Part shown: positions 25,432 through 34,367 of the stretch, one piece after another
Numbering within the stretch: the first letter of the stretch is position 1
How the letters are laid out: each line of letters begins with the position of its first letter
Assembly: GCA_963739795.1 (NCBI GenBank)
Contig: CAVUBL010000015.1
Location: 124,001 to 188,000, forward strand
DNA from: CAVUBL01 sp963739795
GTDB taxonomy: Bacteria > Acidobacteriota > Thermoanaerobaculia > Multivoradales > DATKCC01
Direction of reading: 5' to 3'
Length of the DNA: 64,000 bases
The notes under the pieces: generated by a model
Seen by the model: only the letters and a program-made list of their open reading frames with translations
What the model was told of the DNA's origin: nothing
Database searches by the model: none
Program-made: the position numbers and the translations under genes

Positions 25432-27708
25432 ATGGAGATTCGCATCCACGGTCGCGGGGGTCAGGGAGGCGTGACGTGCGCCAAGCTCCTGGCCGCGGTC
25501 TACGGTCGGCTCGGCAAGAGCGTCCAGGCCTTCGGGGACTACGCGGGCGAGCGCTCCGGCGCCCCGGTGAGGGCCTACGTGCGGGTGAGCGACGGCGCGA
25601 TCACGAACCGCAACAAGGTCTATCGCCCCGACCACCTCCTGGTCCTCGACCCCACCCTCTTGGGCGCCGGCACCCTGGCCGGCCTCGCTCCGGGGGGCTG
25701 GCTCCTGGTCAACACGCCCGAGGCCCCCGACCGCCTCGCCCCGACCGCACCGGCTTTCCGCTGGGCGAGCGTCGACGCCACCGGCATCGCCCGCCGCCAC
25801 GGCATCGGCACCCGCTCCGTGGTGATCGTCAACACCACTGTCGCGGGCGCCTACGCCCGGGCGCTGGACCTCCCCTTCTCCGCCCTCGAGGACGCCTACC
25901 GGGACCTCGGCCTGGAGGGGAACCTCCCGGCCGCCCGGGAGGCCTGGGAGGCCGTCGTCCTGGGCGCCGCGCCGGCCGCGTCGGCGACTCCGGAGAGCGC
26001 CGGGGCTCCCACCCCGGCACCCGCCGAGCGCCCGCCGGTCCTGGACCTCGTGGCACACCACCAGGGGCCGGCCCCGACCCTCGCCACCGGCACCTGGCGC
26101 AGCCAGACGCCGCGCTACGTCCGCCACCTCTCGCCGTGCAACGCGGTCTGCCCGGCGGGCAACGACGTGGAGGGCTTCATCCAGGCGTTGGCCAACGACG
26201 GCGAAGAGGCCGCCGCCGAGGTCCTCTCCCGGACCACCCCGCTGGCCGGCGTGTGCGGACGAGTCTGCCCGGCGCCGTGCGTCCAGGGCTGCAACCGACG
26301 GGGCCTGGACGGCGCCGTCCAGGTGCGCGGCCTCGAGCGCTGGGTCGCCGACCGCGTGCCCATCGCCCGCCTGAGCACCCGCCCGGGCGCCGCCGCGCCC
26401 CGCCAAGCGCGCCGGGTGGCGGTCGTCGGAAGCGGTCCGGCCGGGCTCTCGGCGGCCTACAGCCTCCTGCGCCAAGGGCACCGGGTGAGCCTGTTCGACG
26501 CCGCGCCCGAGCTCGGCGGCCTCCTGCGCTACGGCATCCCCCGCTACCGCCTGCCCCGCGAGGTGCTCGAGGCCGAGGTCCGCGCCCTGCTCGAGCTGGG
26601 CGTCTCGGCCATCCCCGGGCGCCCTCTGGGGCCGGCCGAGATCGAGGACCTCGCCGGCGAGTACGACGGTGTGATCCTGGCCGCCGGGCAGCAGGTGCGG
26701 CGCGGCCTCGGGCTGCCGAAGCCCTCGCCGGAGGGAAGCCTCGACGGGATCGAGCAAGGGCTCGACTTCCTGGCCCGGGTCGCCGCCGTCGGGGACCTGG
26801 CGGCCGACAGCGGGCCCGCCCTCACCGGTCACGTCGTAATCCTGGGAGGCGGCAACACCGCCGTCGACTGCGCCCGAACCGCCCTGCGGAGCGGCGCCGA
26901 ACACGTGACCATCGCCTACCGCCGAGGCCGCGCCGAGATGCCGGCGATTCCGGAGGAGGTCGAGGAGGCGGCCGAGGAGGGGGTGGAGATCCTCTTCCTC
27001 CGGGCCCCCGCGGCCTTCCGCGGCGACGGCCGGGTGACCGGCGTGGAGCTCGCCGAGATGCGGCTCGGCGCTCCCGACGCGAGCGGCCGCCGGCGCCCCG
27101 AGCCCACCGGCGACACGACCCTCCTGCCATGCGACCGGGTGCTCCTGGCCCTCGGCCAGTCCTCCGACCAGGAGCTCCTGCCCCGGGGGTGGGTGCTCGA
27201 GGACGGCGTGGCCTGGCACGAGGGCGCGACGCTCCCGGTGGTCGCCGCCGGCGACTACGTCACCGAGGACGGTACCGTAGCCCACGCCATCGGCGACGGC
27301 CACCGAACCGCCCGGGTGCTGCTCTCCCTCCTGGGCGAGCCGGTGGACGCCTGGCGGCGGCCGTCGTCGGCCGAGCGCGCCGCCGCCGTGCCGGCCGACC
27401 GGATCCGCTTCGAGCACTTCGCCCACGCCTCACCCGCCGGTCTCCGGCTCCGCCCGGCCACCGAGCGGCGCACGGACTGGAGCCCGGTGAGCCTGGGGCT
27501 GGCGAACCCCTACGAGGCCCGGCGCTGCTTCGCCTGCGGCGACTGCACCGGCTGCGACACCTGCCTGGTCTACTGCCCCGAGGGAGCGATCTTCCGGGGC
27601 GGCGAGGCCTACGTCATCGACTACGACACCTGTAAGGGCTGCGGGCTCTGCGTCACCGAGTGCCCGCGCGACGGGATGGAGATGGAGGACCCATGGGCCT
27701 CGATCTGA
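25432..27708 (+). CDS. 2-oxoacid:ferredoxin oxidoreductase gamma subunit fused to GltD-like NAD(P) oxidoreductase and ferredoxin
   Basis: 758-residue fusion. Residues 1-185: gamma subunit of pyruvate/2-oxoacid:ferredoxin oxidoreductase (IHGRGGQGGVTCAKLLA). Residues 215-660: GltD/NfnB-like module with an N-terminal [4Fe-4S] motif (CNAVCPAGNDV, then CGRVCPAPCVQGC), an FAD-binding VAVVGSGPAGLSAAYSLL and a second nucleotide fold VVILGGGNTAVDCARTAL. Residues 690-750: delta-type 2[4Fe-4S] ferredoxin (CFACGDCTGCDTCLVYCP, CKGCGLCVTECP). This would move electrons from the oxoacid through FAD to NAD(P)+, or the reverse. The ATG at 25432 has GGAGG 5 nt upstream. The alpha gene starts inside its last codons, giving a coupled three-gene operon. 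Confidence 0.92.
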   Translation: MEIRIHGRGGQGGVTCAKLLAAVYGRLGKSVQAFGDYAGERSGAPVRAYVRVSDGAITNRNKVYRPDHLLVLDPTLLGAGTLAGLAPGGWLLVNTPEAPDRLAPTAPAFRWASVDATGIARRHGIGTRSVVIVNTTVAGAYARALDLPFSALEDAYRDLGLEGNLPAAREAWEAVVLGAAPAASATPESAGAPTPAPAERPPVLDLVAHHQGPAPTLATGTWRSQTPRYVRHLSPCNAVCPAGNDVEGFIQALANDGEEAAAEVLSRTTPLAGVCGRVCPAPCVQGCNRRGLDGAVQVRGLERWVADRVPIARLSTRPGAAAPRQARRVAVVGSGPAGLSAAYSLLRQGHRVSLFDAAPELGGLLRYGIPRYRLPREVLEAEVRALLELGVSAIPGRPLGPAEIEDLAGEYDGVILAAGQQVRRGLGLPKPSPEGSLDGIEQGLDFLARVAAVGDLAADSGPALTGHVVILGGGNTAVDCARTALRSGAEHVTIAYRRGRAEMPAIPEEVEEAAEEGVEILFLRAPAAFRGDGRVTGVELAEMRLGAPDASGRRRPEPTGDTTLLPCDRVLLALGQSSDQELLPRGWVLEDGVAWHEGATLPVVAAGDYVTEDGTVAHAIGDGHRTARVLLSLLGEPVDAWRRPSSAERAAAVPADRIRFEHFAHASPAGLRLRPATERRTDWSPVSLGLANPYEARRCFACGDCTGCDTCLVYCPEGAIFRGGEAYVIDYDTCKGCGLCVTECPRDGMEMEDPWASI

Positions 27709-28853
27709 TCACCGCCAACCACGCCGCCGGCATGGCAGCCACCCTGGCCGGGCGGGCCAACCGCGCGGCCCGGGGCTTCGGCAGCGGCGTCTACCCCATC
27801 ACCCCCCAGACCGAGTGCATCGAGCTCCTCTGCCGCCAGGAGATCGAAAAGGGGCACGTGGTCCGCGTGGAGAGCGAGCACAGCGCCATGGCGGTGTGCA
27901 TGGGCTTCGCCCTGGGCGGGGCGCGCACCTTCACGGCGTCCTCCTCGAACGGCCTGGCCTACATGGCAGAGAACGTGTTCGCCACCGCCTTCTACCGCCT
28001 GCCGGTGGTGATGATGGCGGTCAACCGCACCCTGGGGCCTCCTTGGAACATCTGGGTCGACCACGGCGACACGCTGATGCTGCGCGACGCCGGCTGGATC
28101 CAGCTCTACTGCGAGGACAACCAGGAGGTCTTCGACTCGGTGCTCCTCGCCTACCGGGTGGCCGAGGACCCGCGGGTGCTGCTGCCGGCCCTGGTGTGTC
28201 AGGACGCGTTCGTCCTCTCCCACACCATGATGCAGACCGAGGTCGCGACCCAGGAGCAGGTGGACCGCTTCCTGCCCTCTCTCGACCTGTCCCACCGGAT
28301 CGACGGCGAGGCGCGGACCGTGGGCGGCCTGGACTTCCCCCACGAGACCGAGGTCCACCGGCGCCAGGCCCAGGAGGCCATGAACCGGGTGCCCGGCGTG
28401 TACCGCGAGGCCCAGGACGCGTTCGAGGAGGTCTTCGGGCGCCGGCCACCCGACGCCGTCGTGCCCTACCGCATGGACGACGCCGAGGTCGCCCTCGTCT
28501 CCCTCGGCACCACCGGCAGCACCGCCCGCGCGGCCGTCGACCTCGCCCGTCACGAGGGCCTGGCGGCAGGAGCGGTCCGGGTGCGGATGTTCCGGCCGCT
28601 GCCGGCCGCCGAGCTCACCCGCCTGCTCGCGGCGGTGCCGCGGGTGGCGATCGTCGACCGCGACCTCTCGACCGGCCTGGGGGGCGTGCTGTGGAGCGAG
28701 GTGCGCGGCCTGGCGGCGCCCCGGGCGTTGGTCCAGGGACACCTGATGGGCCTGGGCGGCGGTGACGTGCGGCCCGAGGACCTCCTCGAGGTCCTGCGCC
28801 GGACGGCGGAGCTCAAACGGGCCGAAGCGCCGATCTTCCAGGAGGTGGGATGA
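27693..28853 (+). CDS. porA: 2-oxoacid (probably pyruvate):ferredoxin oxidoreductase alpha subunit
   Basis: 386-residue alpha subunit. It carries the pyrimidine-binding side of the thiamine-diphosphate enzyme: GVYPITPQTECIELL near residue 30, VRVESEHSAMAVCMGFALGG near 55, and FTASSSNGLAYMAENVF; the C-terminal transketolase-like part follows (VALVSLGTTGSTARAAVDLA, VRVRMFRPLP, VAIVDRDLSTGLGG). The PITP and ESEH motifs are standard for PFOR/VOR alpha chains. Start ATG 27693 follows GATGGAGG and overlaps the fusion gene by 16 nt; its stop overlaps porB by 4 nt. Pyruvate is favoured as substrate because of the beta-subunit motif, but 2-oxoisovalerate or another oxoacid is not excluded. Confidence 0.92.
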   Translation: MGLDLITANHAAGMAATLAGRANRAARGFGSGVYPITPQTECIELLCRQEIEKGHVVRVESEHSAMAVCMGFALGGARTFTASSSNGLAYMAENVFATAFYRLPVVMMAVNRTLGPPWNIWVDHGDTLMLRDAGWIQLYCEDNQEVFDSVLLAYRVAEDPRVLLPALVCQDAFVLSHTMMQTEVATQEQVDRFLPSLDLSHRIDGEARTVGGLDFPHETEVHRRQAQEAMNRVPGVYREAQDAFEEVFGRRPPDAVVPYRMDDAEVALVSLGTTGSTARAAVDLARHEGLAAGAVRVRMFRPLPAAELTRLLAAVPRVAIVDRDLSTGLGGVLWSEVRGLAAPRALVQGHLMGLGGGDVRPEDLLEVLRRTAELKRAEAPIFQEVG

Positions 28854-29791
28854 TGTCCGCCGAGCCGATCCTCGGAGGCCTGGCCCAGAGCGTGGCCGAC
28901 CGCCCGGAGCCCATCCTGCGCCGGGGCAATACGAACTGCGGCGGCTGCGGCATGTCGGTGGGGCTGCAGATGCTCTCGCGGGCGGTCGCCGGCCGCCCGA
29001 TCCAGATGGTCATCCCCGCCTGCTGCGGGATCGTGACCGCCGGCCCCTTCCCGGGCTCGGCCTACGGCGCCCCGGTGGTGGCCACCACCTTCGCCTCCGC
29101 CGCCGCCGTGGCCACCGGCCTCGCCCATGTGGCGCGCCTCAACGGCGAGCCCACGCGGGTGGTGTGCTGGGCCGGGGACGGCGGCACCTACGACATCGGC
29201 ATGGCGACCCTCTCGGCGGCGGCCGAGCGCAACGAGGACATCCTGTTCATCTGCTACGACAACGAGATCTACGGCAACACCGGCGGCCAGCGCTCCTCGG
29301 CCACCCCTCGGGGCGCCGCCACCACCACCACCGCCGCCGGCAAGGACGTGCCCAAGAAGGACGTTCTGGCGATCCTGGCCGCCCACCGGGTGCCCTACGC
29401 CGCCACCGTCTCCCTGGCCCACCCGGAGGACGCCCACGCGAAGCTTCGCCGGGCCCTCGACCTGGGTGGCTTCCGCTTCCTCCACATCCTGTCGCCCTGC
29501 CCCACCGGCTGGAAGTCCGAGCCCGCCCAGAGCATCGAGCTGGTGCGCCTGGCGGTGACCTCGGGCCTCTATCCGGTCTGCCAGGTCTTCGACGGCGAGC
29601 GCTGGGTGGTCGACGTGGAGCCCACCTTCCACCGCGCCGATCTCGAGCGCTACTTCGCCCTCCAGGGGCGCTTCCGCAACAACCCCGACCCCGAAGCGGA
29701 GATGAACGGGATCTTCCGCTACTGGCGCTGGCTGCGGGCCCTGGTGGCGGCGGGCGAGCGCCTGACACCGGCCGCCGCCGCGGCCGGCTGA
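28850..29791 (+). CDS. porB: 2-oxoacid (probably pyruvate):ferredoxin oxidoreductase beta subunit
   Basis: 313-residue beta subunit binding thiamine diphosphate and a [4Fe-4S] cluster. Cys ligands: NTNCGGCGMSVG near residue 30 and IPACCGIVTAG near 58, with a later Cys in SPCPTGW. TPP motif: CWAGDGGTYDIGMATLSAAA, then ICYDNEIYGNTGGQRSSATP, close to the pyruvate-enzyme signature YDNE-x-YxNTG-x-QRS-x-ATP. Together with porA and the fused gamma/delta subunit this is a complete enzyme for CoA-dependent oxidative decarboxylation of pyruvate, or reductive carboxylation of acetyl-CoA. Start overlaps porA (ATGA). The last 73 bp overlap the convergent S41 gene. Confidence 0.93.
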   Translation: MMSAEPILGGLAQSVADRPEPILRRGNTNCGGCGMSVGLQMLSRAVAGRPIQMVIPACCGIVTAGPFPGSAYGAPVVATTFASAAAVATGLAHVARLNGEPTRVVCWAGDGGTYDIGMATLSAAAERNEDILFICYDNEIYGNTGGQRSSATPRGAATTTTAAGKDVPKKDVLAILAAHRVPYAATVSLAHPEDAHAKLRRALDLGGFRFLHILSPCPTGWKSEPAQSIELVRLAVTSGLYPVCQVFDGERWVVDVEPTFHRADLERYFALQGRFRNNPDPEAEMNGIFRYWRWLRALVAAGERLTPAAAAAG

Positions 29792-32229
29792 GGTCGGTCC
29801 TTCTCGGGGTCGGCGGCGCCGCCCGGGCCGCTCCGGCCGCTCCGGCCCCTGTCTCCAGAGGAGACGGCCGGCTTCGTCAGGAGCCCGTCCAGGTACTGGA
29901 CCGCCCGGCCGAGGACCTCGTCCTCGCCCCGGCGGATACCGGCCCGAGTCGGCGCCACCGTCACGTCGGGCTGGAGCCCCAGGCGCTGGAGCCGGCGGCC
30001 GTCGGCGTGGCGCACGTCGTGCCCCGTGAAGGTGACCGTGATGCCCCCCGGCAAGGTGAAGCTCGTCACGTCGCCGTTGGCTCCCGCGCTCGGTGTGCCG
30101 ACGAACTTCGTGCCGCTCGCGGCCTCGAAGAACAGTCCGGTGTGCTCGGCCTGGCTGATGGTCCGGTCGTCGATGAGCATCACCGTGGGACCGGTGTAGA
30201 TCGAGGCGCCGGCGGGCAGCGGCGGTAGTGGCTGGGAGAAGAAGAAACCGGCCTGCCCCTTCTCCGGGGAGAAGGCCGAGACCTGGGCGCGTCGGAAGCG
30301 GGCTCCCACCTCGGCGCCGCGGGTGTTGATGCGGGGCGTGATGGCCCAGGCGGTCCCGTGGGGGTAGCCGCGCATGTCGAAGATCAGCCCCCGGGTGCCG
30401 GCCAGGCGCTGGAACATCTCGTCCACCTGGGAGCGCTCCAGCCGAGTCAGGTTGGCGTAGCCCAGGTTCCCGGGGAGGATCCGGACCACCTCGCCGAGGC
30501 TCGGCGGCTTGGTGGACCGCCCCTGCAGCATGGAGAACAGCCGTCCCTCGGCGTCGCGGGTGAGGCGCACCGCGCGCACCCTTCCGTCGGCGCCCTCGAT
30601 CCGGAGGTCCGTTGAGCCCTTCGGCCCGAGGAGCAGGTACAAGCGGGCGAGCTTGCCCAGGAGCGCGCTCTCGGTCGAGGCGGTGACGTAGCGGCGGAGG
30701 CGCGCGATCCGGTCGGCCACTGCCTCGCCGTCCACCGCCACGACAGCGTCACCGGGGGAAACGCCCGCCGCGCGGGCCTCCTCCCCCACCGCCGTGACCA
30801 CCGGGCGGCCCTCGACCCAGTCCACGGCGAGGGCGGGGGTGGCCTCGCCGAAGTAGCGCCTCAGCTCCGGGCTCGCGACCCCCGTGTGGCCGTCGGGGAC
30901 GTGGGTCATCATGGCCGCCAGAGTGAGGGCGTAGTCCGGCGCCGCGTTTGCAGTCTCCATGCGCTCCAGGTACTCGGGCAGGACGGCGTCCCAATCGCCG
31001 ATCAGGTCGAGGTAGGGGTAGAACCAGTGGATCACATTCCAGGCGCGGATGACGGCGAGCTGCCGGTGGGCGAGGTCGGGAGCCACCATGTCCGGGTAGG
31101 TGGGATCGGGCCGGAAGACCGGTTCCGGCAGGGGCTCGGCCGGGCTCCCACCCCGCCCCGCCGCGCCCCAACCTCCGCCGGCGAGCGCGGTCCGGGCCGC
31201 GGCGAGGGCCCGGTCCTCGCCGCCGGCTCCGCCGCCTTCGGCCGGCACCTCCACGTCGGCGTGGACCCCGGGCCAGCCCGGCATGGGCAAGAGCTCGCTC
31301 ACCCGGAGCTGCGCCACCAGACCCTCGCCGGCCGGCACCTCGCGCGTCGCCACCACCGAGTCCTCCCGGAGCGGCCCCTCGGAAACGATCCGCCCGTCAC
31401 CCGCGGCCTGGAGGGCGAGGGCCACCCGCGGAATCCGCGAGTGGGCGTCGACCAGGAAGACCACCCGCCTCCCGGAGGCCGGCGTCTCCGGCGGCGGGAA
31501 GAATCGCTCGGCCTCGAGGGTCAGGAAGCCCGAGGAGTAGTCGCCCGAGGAGCTGCCGTCCTGGGCCCGGAAGCCGGAGCGGAGGACGTAGCGCTGGGTG
31601 GGCGCCCGGCACGGCCGGCTGGCCAGCTTGCCGGCGAGCTGGTCGATCGCCAGGGCGGTGAGCTCTCTCCCGAAGTCCCCATCCCCGGAGCCGCCGGTCC
31701 GCAGGTCGACGATGACCGCAGACGCGCCGGCGACCTGGCTCTCGAGCTGCCAGAGACCGCCCCAGAGCTCGTGGCTCGTGCGCCTCACCACGTCCGACAG
31801 GTCCACCACCAGGGTGCCGTCGTCCAGGCGCCGGGAGAGGGGCGAGGAGCTCCCAGGCTCGGGGCTCGGCGGCGGGGCCGCCGGAGCCGCGGCCTCGCCG
31901 TCGTCGAGCAGATGGGTCACCGGGTCCCCGAGGGCGGCGAGCATGTCGGCCACGGCGCTTCGATACTCCGCCCGGGAGCCCGCCGCCGCCGCCCGCGGCA
32001 GGGCGGCGAGGAGCGCCCCGTCCCAGTCGAGGTCGCGATAGGCGAGGTACGGATGAAGGTAGCGGACCGCGCCCCAGAGCCTGCCCACCTCGGCGAGGCG
32101 CTCGACCCGCGGGGCCGGCGCCGCTTCCCGCGTCCCCGGCGGATCGGCCGCCGGAGCCGGGCGGGGAGCGAGGAGCAGCAACGAGCCCAGGGCAAGCCCC
32201 ACTGCGCGGAGGTATCGGGCGGTCGACAT
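29719..32229 (-). CDS. Exported S41-family (tail-specific/tricorn-like) peptidase with internal duplication
   Basis: 836-residue exported protein with signal peptide at residues 1-27 (LALGSLLLLAPRPAPAA). The C-terminal half is an S41 protease: helical N part (VIRAWNVIHWFYPYLDLIGD), PDZ-like AAGVSPGDAVVAVDGEAV, and catalytic core GLIFDMRGYPHGTAW with nucleophile Ser in DDRTISQAEHTGLFFEAA, then GTPSAGANGDVTSFTLPGG. The N-terminal half repeats the same plan (VGRLWGAVRYLHPYLAYRD), but its core lacks a convincing Ser-x-x-Glu (VFLVDAHSRIPRVALALQ), so it is probably an inactive copy. The ATG at 32229 has only a weak, distant GAGG. The tail overlaps porB by 73 bp in the opposite direction and is Ala/Arg low complexity. 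Confidence 0.85.
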   Translation of the reverse strand: MSTARYLRAVGLALGSLLLLAPRPAPAADPPGTREAAPAPRVERLAEVGRLWGAVRYLHPYLAYRDLDWDGALLAALPRAAAAGSRAEYRSAVADMLAALGDPVTHLLDDGEAAAPAAPPPSPEPGSSSPLSRRLDDGTLVVDLSDVVRRTSHELWGGLWQLESQVAGASAVIVDLRTGGSGDGDFGRELTALAIDQLAGKLASRPCRAPTQRYVLRSGFRAQDGSSSGDYSSGFLTLEAERFFPPPETPASGRRVVFLVDAHSRIPRVALALQAAGDGRIVSEGPLREDSVVATREVPAGEGLVAQLRVSELLPMPGWPGVHADVEVPAEGGGAGGEDRALAAARTALAGGGWGAAGRGGSPAEPLPEPVFRPDPTYPDMVAPDLAHRQLAVIRAWNVIHWFYPYLDLIGDWDAVLPEYLERMETANAAPDYALTLAAMMTHVPDGHTGVASPELRRYFGEATPALAVDWVEGRPVVTAVGEEARAAGVSPGDAVVAVDGEAVADRIARLRRYVTASTESALLGKLARLYLLLGPKGSTDLRIEGADGRVRAVRLTRDAEGRLFSMLQGRSTKPPSLGEVVRILPGNLGYANLTRLERSQVDEMFQRLAGTRGLIFDMRGYPHGTAWAITPRINTRGAEVGARFRRAQVSAFSPEKGQAGFFFSQPLPPLPAGASIYTGPTVMLIDDRTISQAEHTGLFFEAASGTKFVGTPSAGANGDVTSFTLPGGITVTFTGHDVRHADGRRLQRLGLQPDVTVAPTRAGIRRGEDEVLGRAVQYLDGLLTKPAVSSGDRGRSGRSGPGGAADPEKDRPQPAAAAAGVRRSPAATRARSQRQ

Positions 32230-32688
32230 CGGTCGGAGCCTCGTCGGAAGATGCTGAAAGACGGGATCACTGTACCACCGCCCTCCCGTCTCGGGAGGTG
32301 GGATGGGCCCTGGGGCACGGCAGGCAGAGCTTCCACCGCGCCCCCCCAATCGCTTGAAAAGAGCTCTTCGCGCGAAGTTTCCTTCCCAAGTTGTTCGTCT
32401 CGATCGAGTTCCCCATAGATCAACGTTTCTCATTCGGTTTCTAGAAAATTTCGCACAAGTTTCCCTCGGGGGAAACCATCCTGGCGACCGCCGTCCGCGC
32501 CCGGCTCCAGCGCGCCCCTTGAGGCACCGCTTCCCACTCCCTTTTCTGTCGGTTCGTTCTACGGACCCTTTCAAGCGCCGGGCGCGAGCGCATCGCGTCC
32601 GGGAGACCGGGCCGTGGTCCTGCGGGTGTTCGGCGTCTACCTGCTGGCCCCGCGCCGGGTCGGCGGCGCCGGGATCGGGGCGACCAGG
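32230..32688. other. 459-bp intergenic region with a perfect 7-bp dyad
   Basis: No gene found. 32340-32470 is AT-richer than its surroundings. It holds GTTTCCC-TCGG-GGGAAAC (32459-32476), a perfect dyad that could be an operator or hairpin. The stretch lies upstream of the S41 gene (minus) and downstream of the epimerase gene, so it probably contains the protease promoter; no convincing -35/-10 pair was seen. The remainder is ordinary GC-rich sequence. Confidence 0.4.
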
Positions 32689-33672
32689 CTAGAAGGCGAG
32701 AGGAGCCGCCTTCTCCTCCCGCTCCAGGCGCTTGAAGGTCGCGATGTTGGAGTACAGGGGGTTGTCGAAGTCCTGGAACTCGGGCAGGTGGTCGAAGAGG
32801 TCGGCCACGATGGAGGCCACGTCGCCGCGGGGGTGGAAGCCCAGCTCCCGGCCCGCCTTCTCGATCGACACCTTGTAGCTGCGCAGCTCCGCCTCGTCCC
32901 GGATCTCGAGCTCGATCCGGCGACCGAGACGCGCCTCCATGGCCTCCTTGACCGAGTCCCCCAGCTCGCCCACCGTGTAGTTGCCCGAGGCGACGTTGAA
33001 CACCCCCGACACGCCCGGCGCCGCCTCGATGGCCCGCACGTAGGCGACGGCCGCGTCCTGGACCGCCAGGACCGGGCGCCAGATCGCCGGATTGCGGACC
33101 ACGATCCGCCCCTCGGAGAGGGCCGTGCGGAACATGGTGTTGACCACCAGGTCGAGGCGCATGCGAGGGCTGTAGCCGCAGACCGTGCCCTTGCGCAGGG
33201 AGACCACCGAGAACGACGGGTCCTGGAGCAGGAGAGCCGCCGCCTCGCCCTGGAGCTTGGAGATGCCGTAGGGATAGTGGCAGACGGTGGGGTCGTCCTC
33301 TCGGAACACGGTGTCGGCCGAGTACCCGTAGACCGAGCAGGAGCTGCCATAGACGAAGCGCTCGACGCCGGCGCGCCGGGCCAGGTAGGCCAGGTAGGCC
33401 GGCGCCGCGCCGTTGGCCACGAAGTTCTTGACCGGCGAGTACTCGGCCATGGGGTCGTTGGAGACGCCGGCCAGGAAGACCGCCCGCTGGCAGCCGGCCA
33501 GGTCCTCCTCCGTGAGCTCCAGGACGTCCTTCCGGAGCACCCGCACACCGGCGGGAAGGTGGTTTCCGAACCAGAGCAGGTCCACCACCGTCACCTCGTA
33601 GCCCCGCTCGAGGAGCTTCGGCACCAGGACGGAGCCCACGTAGCCGGCGCCGCCGGCCACCACGATCTTCAT
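32689..33672 (-). CDS. NAD-dependent nucleotide-sugar epimerase/dehydratase (SDR)
   Basis: 327-residue extended short-chain dehydrogenase acting on nucleotide sugars. Rossmann motif VAGGAGYVGSVLVPKLLERG at residues 5-24, catalytic SSCSVYGYS near 118 and the YPYGISKLQGE active-site Tyr-Lys pair near 140, then VFNVASGNYTVGELGDSVKE. The exact reaction (4-epimerase, dehydratase or reductase) cannot be told. The ATG at 33672 has CGGGAGGAGG upstream and overlaps the stop of the 3,5-epimerase gene (ATGA), so both act in one pathway, probably making a deoxysugar for a surface polysaccharide. The divergent glycosyltransferase at 34368 fits that idea. Confidence 0.87.
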   Translation of the reverse strand: MKIVVAGGAGYVGSVLVPKLLERGYEVTVVDLLWFGNHLPAGVRVLRKDVLELTEEDLAGCQRAVFLAGVSNDPMAEYSPVKNFVANGAAPAYLAYLARRAGVERFVYGSSCSVYGYSADTVFREDDPTVCHYPYGISKLQGEAAALLLQDPSFSVVSLRKGTVCGYSPRMRLDLVVNTMFRTALSEGRIVVRNPAIWRPVLAVQDAAVAYVRAIEAAPGVSGVFNVASGNYTVGELGDSVKEAMEARLGRRIELEIRDEAELRSYKVSIEKAGRELGFHPRGDVASIVADLFDHLPEFQDFDNPLYSNIATFKRLEREEKAAPLAF

Positions 33673-34250
33673 GACGCCTCCTCCCGGAAGGCAAAGTGCG
33701 CCGCCTCCGGCCGGGCGAGCCAGGCCTCGAGGCTCTGGGCCCGCCGGTCCTTCTCCGACAGGACCGGCTCGGCCACCGGCCAGTCGATGCCGATCCTCGG
33801 GTCGTCGAAGCGGATGCCGGACTCGGCCGCCGCGTTGTAGGTTCCGGTGCACAGGTACTCGATCTCGGCGTGGTCGCCGGTCACCGCAAAGCCCCGCGCG
33901 AAGCCGGCGGGCGCCCAGACCTGGCGCGGGTCGCCCCCCTCGAGCTCGAGGCCGAGCCAGCGGCCGAGGGTGGGCGAGCCGGGCCGGATGTCCACCGCCA
34001 CCAGGAAGGCGCGCCCGGAGACGACGCGCATGAGCTTGCCCATGGGCGGGTCCCACTGGAAGTGGAGCCCCCGGACGACGCCGGCCGCCGAGCGGGAGTG
34101 GTTCAACTGGACGAAAGTTTCGGGCAGCCCGGCGGCCTCGAAGCGGTCGCGCCGGTAGACCTCCAGGAAGAAGCCCCGGTCGTCCCGGAACATCTCGTGG
34201 CGCACGATCTTCGCGCCGGGCAGGAAGGTCGGCTCGACGGAGAGGTCCAT
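33669..34250 (-). CDS. rfbC: dTDP-4-dehydrorhamnose 3,5-epimerase-like (RmlC family)
   Basis: 193-residue cupin-fold epimerase. Motifs: DDRGFFLEVYRRDRFEAAGL near residue 22, VQLNHSRSAAGVVRGLHFQW (active-site His in RGLHFQ) near 50, VDIRPGSPTLGRW, VWAPAGFARGFAVTGDHAEI and YLCTGTYNAAAESGIRFDD near 135-150. These match RmlC and its relatives acting on dTDP-4-keto-6-deoxysugars. RmlA, RmlB and RmlD are not in the window, so the product may not be rhamnose. The start at 34250 gives a family-normal N terminus although no good Shine-Dalgarno site is visible. Coupled to the epimerase downstream by ATGA. Confidence 0.88.
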   Translation of the reverse strand: MDLSVEPTFLPGAKIVRHEMFRDDRGFFLEVYRRDRFEAAGLPETFVQLNHSRSAAGVVRGLHFQWDPPMGKLMRVVSGRAFLVAVDIRPGSPTLGRWLGLELEGGDPRQVWAPAGFARGFAVTGDHAEIEYLCTGTYNAAAESGIRFDDPRIGIDWPVAEPVLSEKDRRAQSLEAWLARPEAAHFAFREEAS

Positions 34251-34367
34251 GGGAGGGGTCTGCAGGCGTCTGGGGGCGTCGAGAGGCGGGCGTCCGGGCG
34301 AGGCCCCCATGCTACCAGTCCTGACCCGCAACGCTCCGGGATATGGTACGTTTTCCGGCCTCACCGC

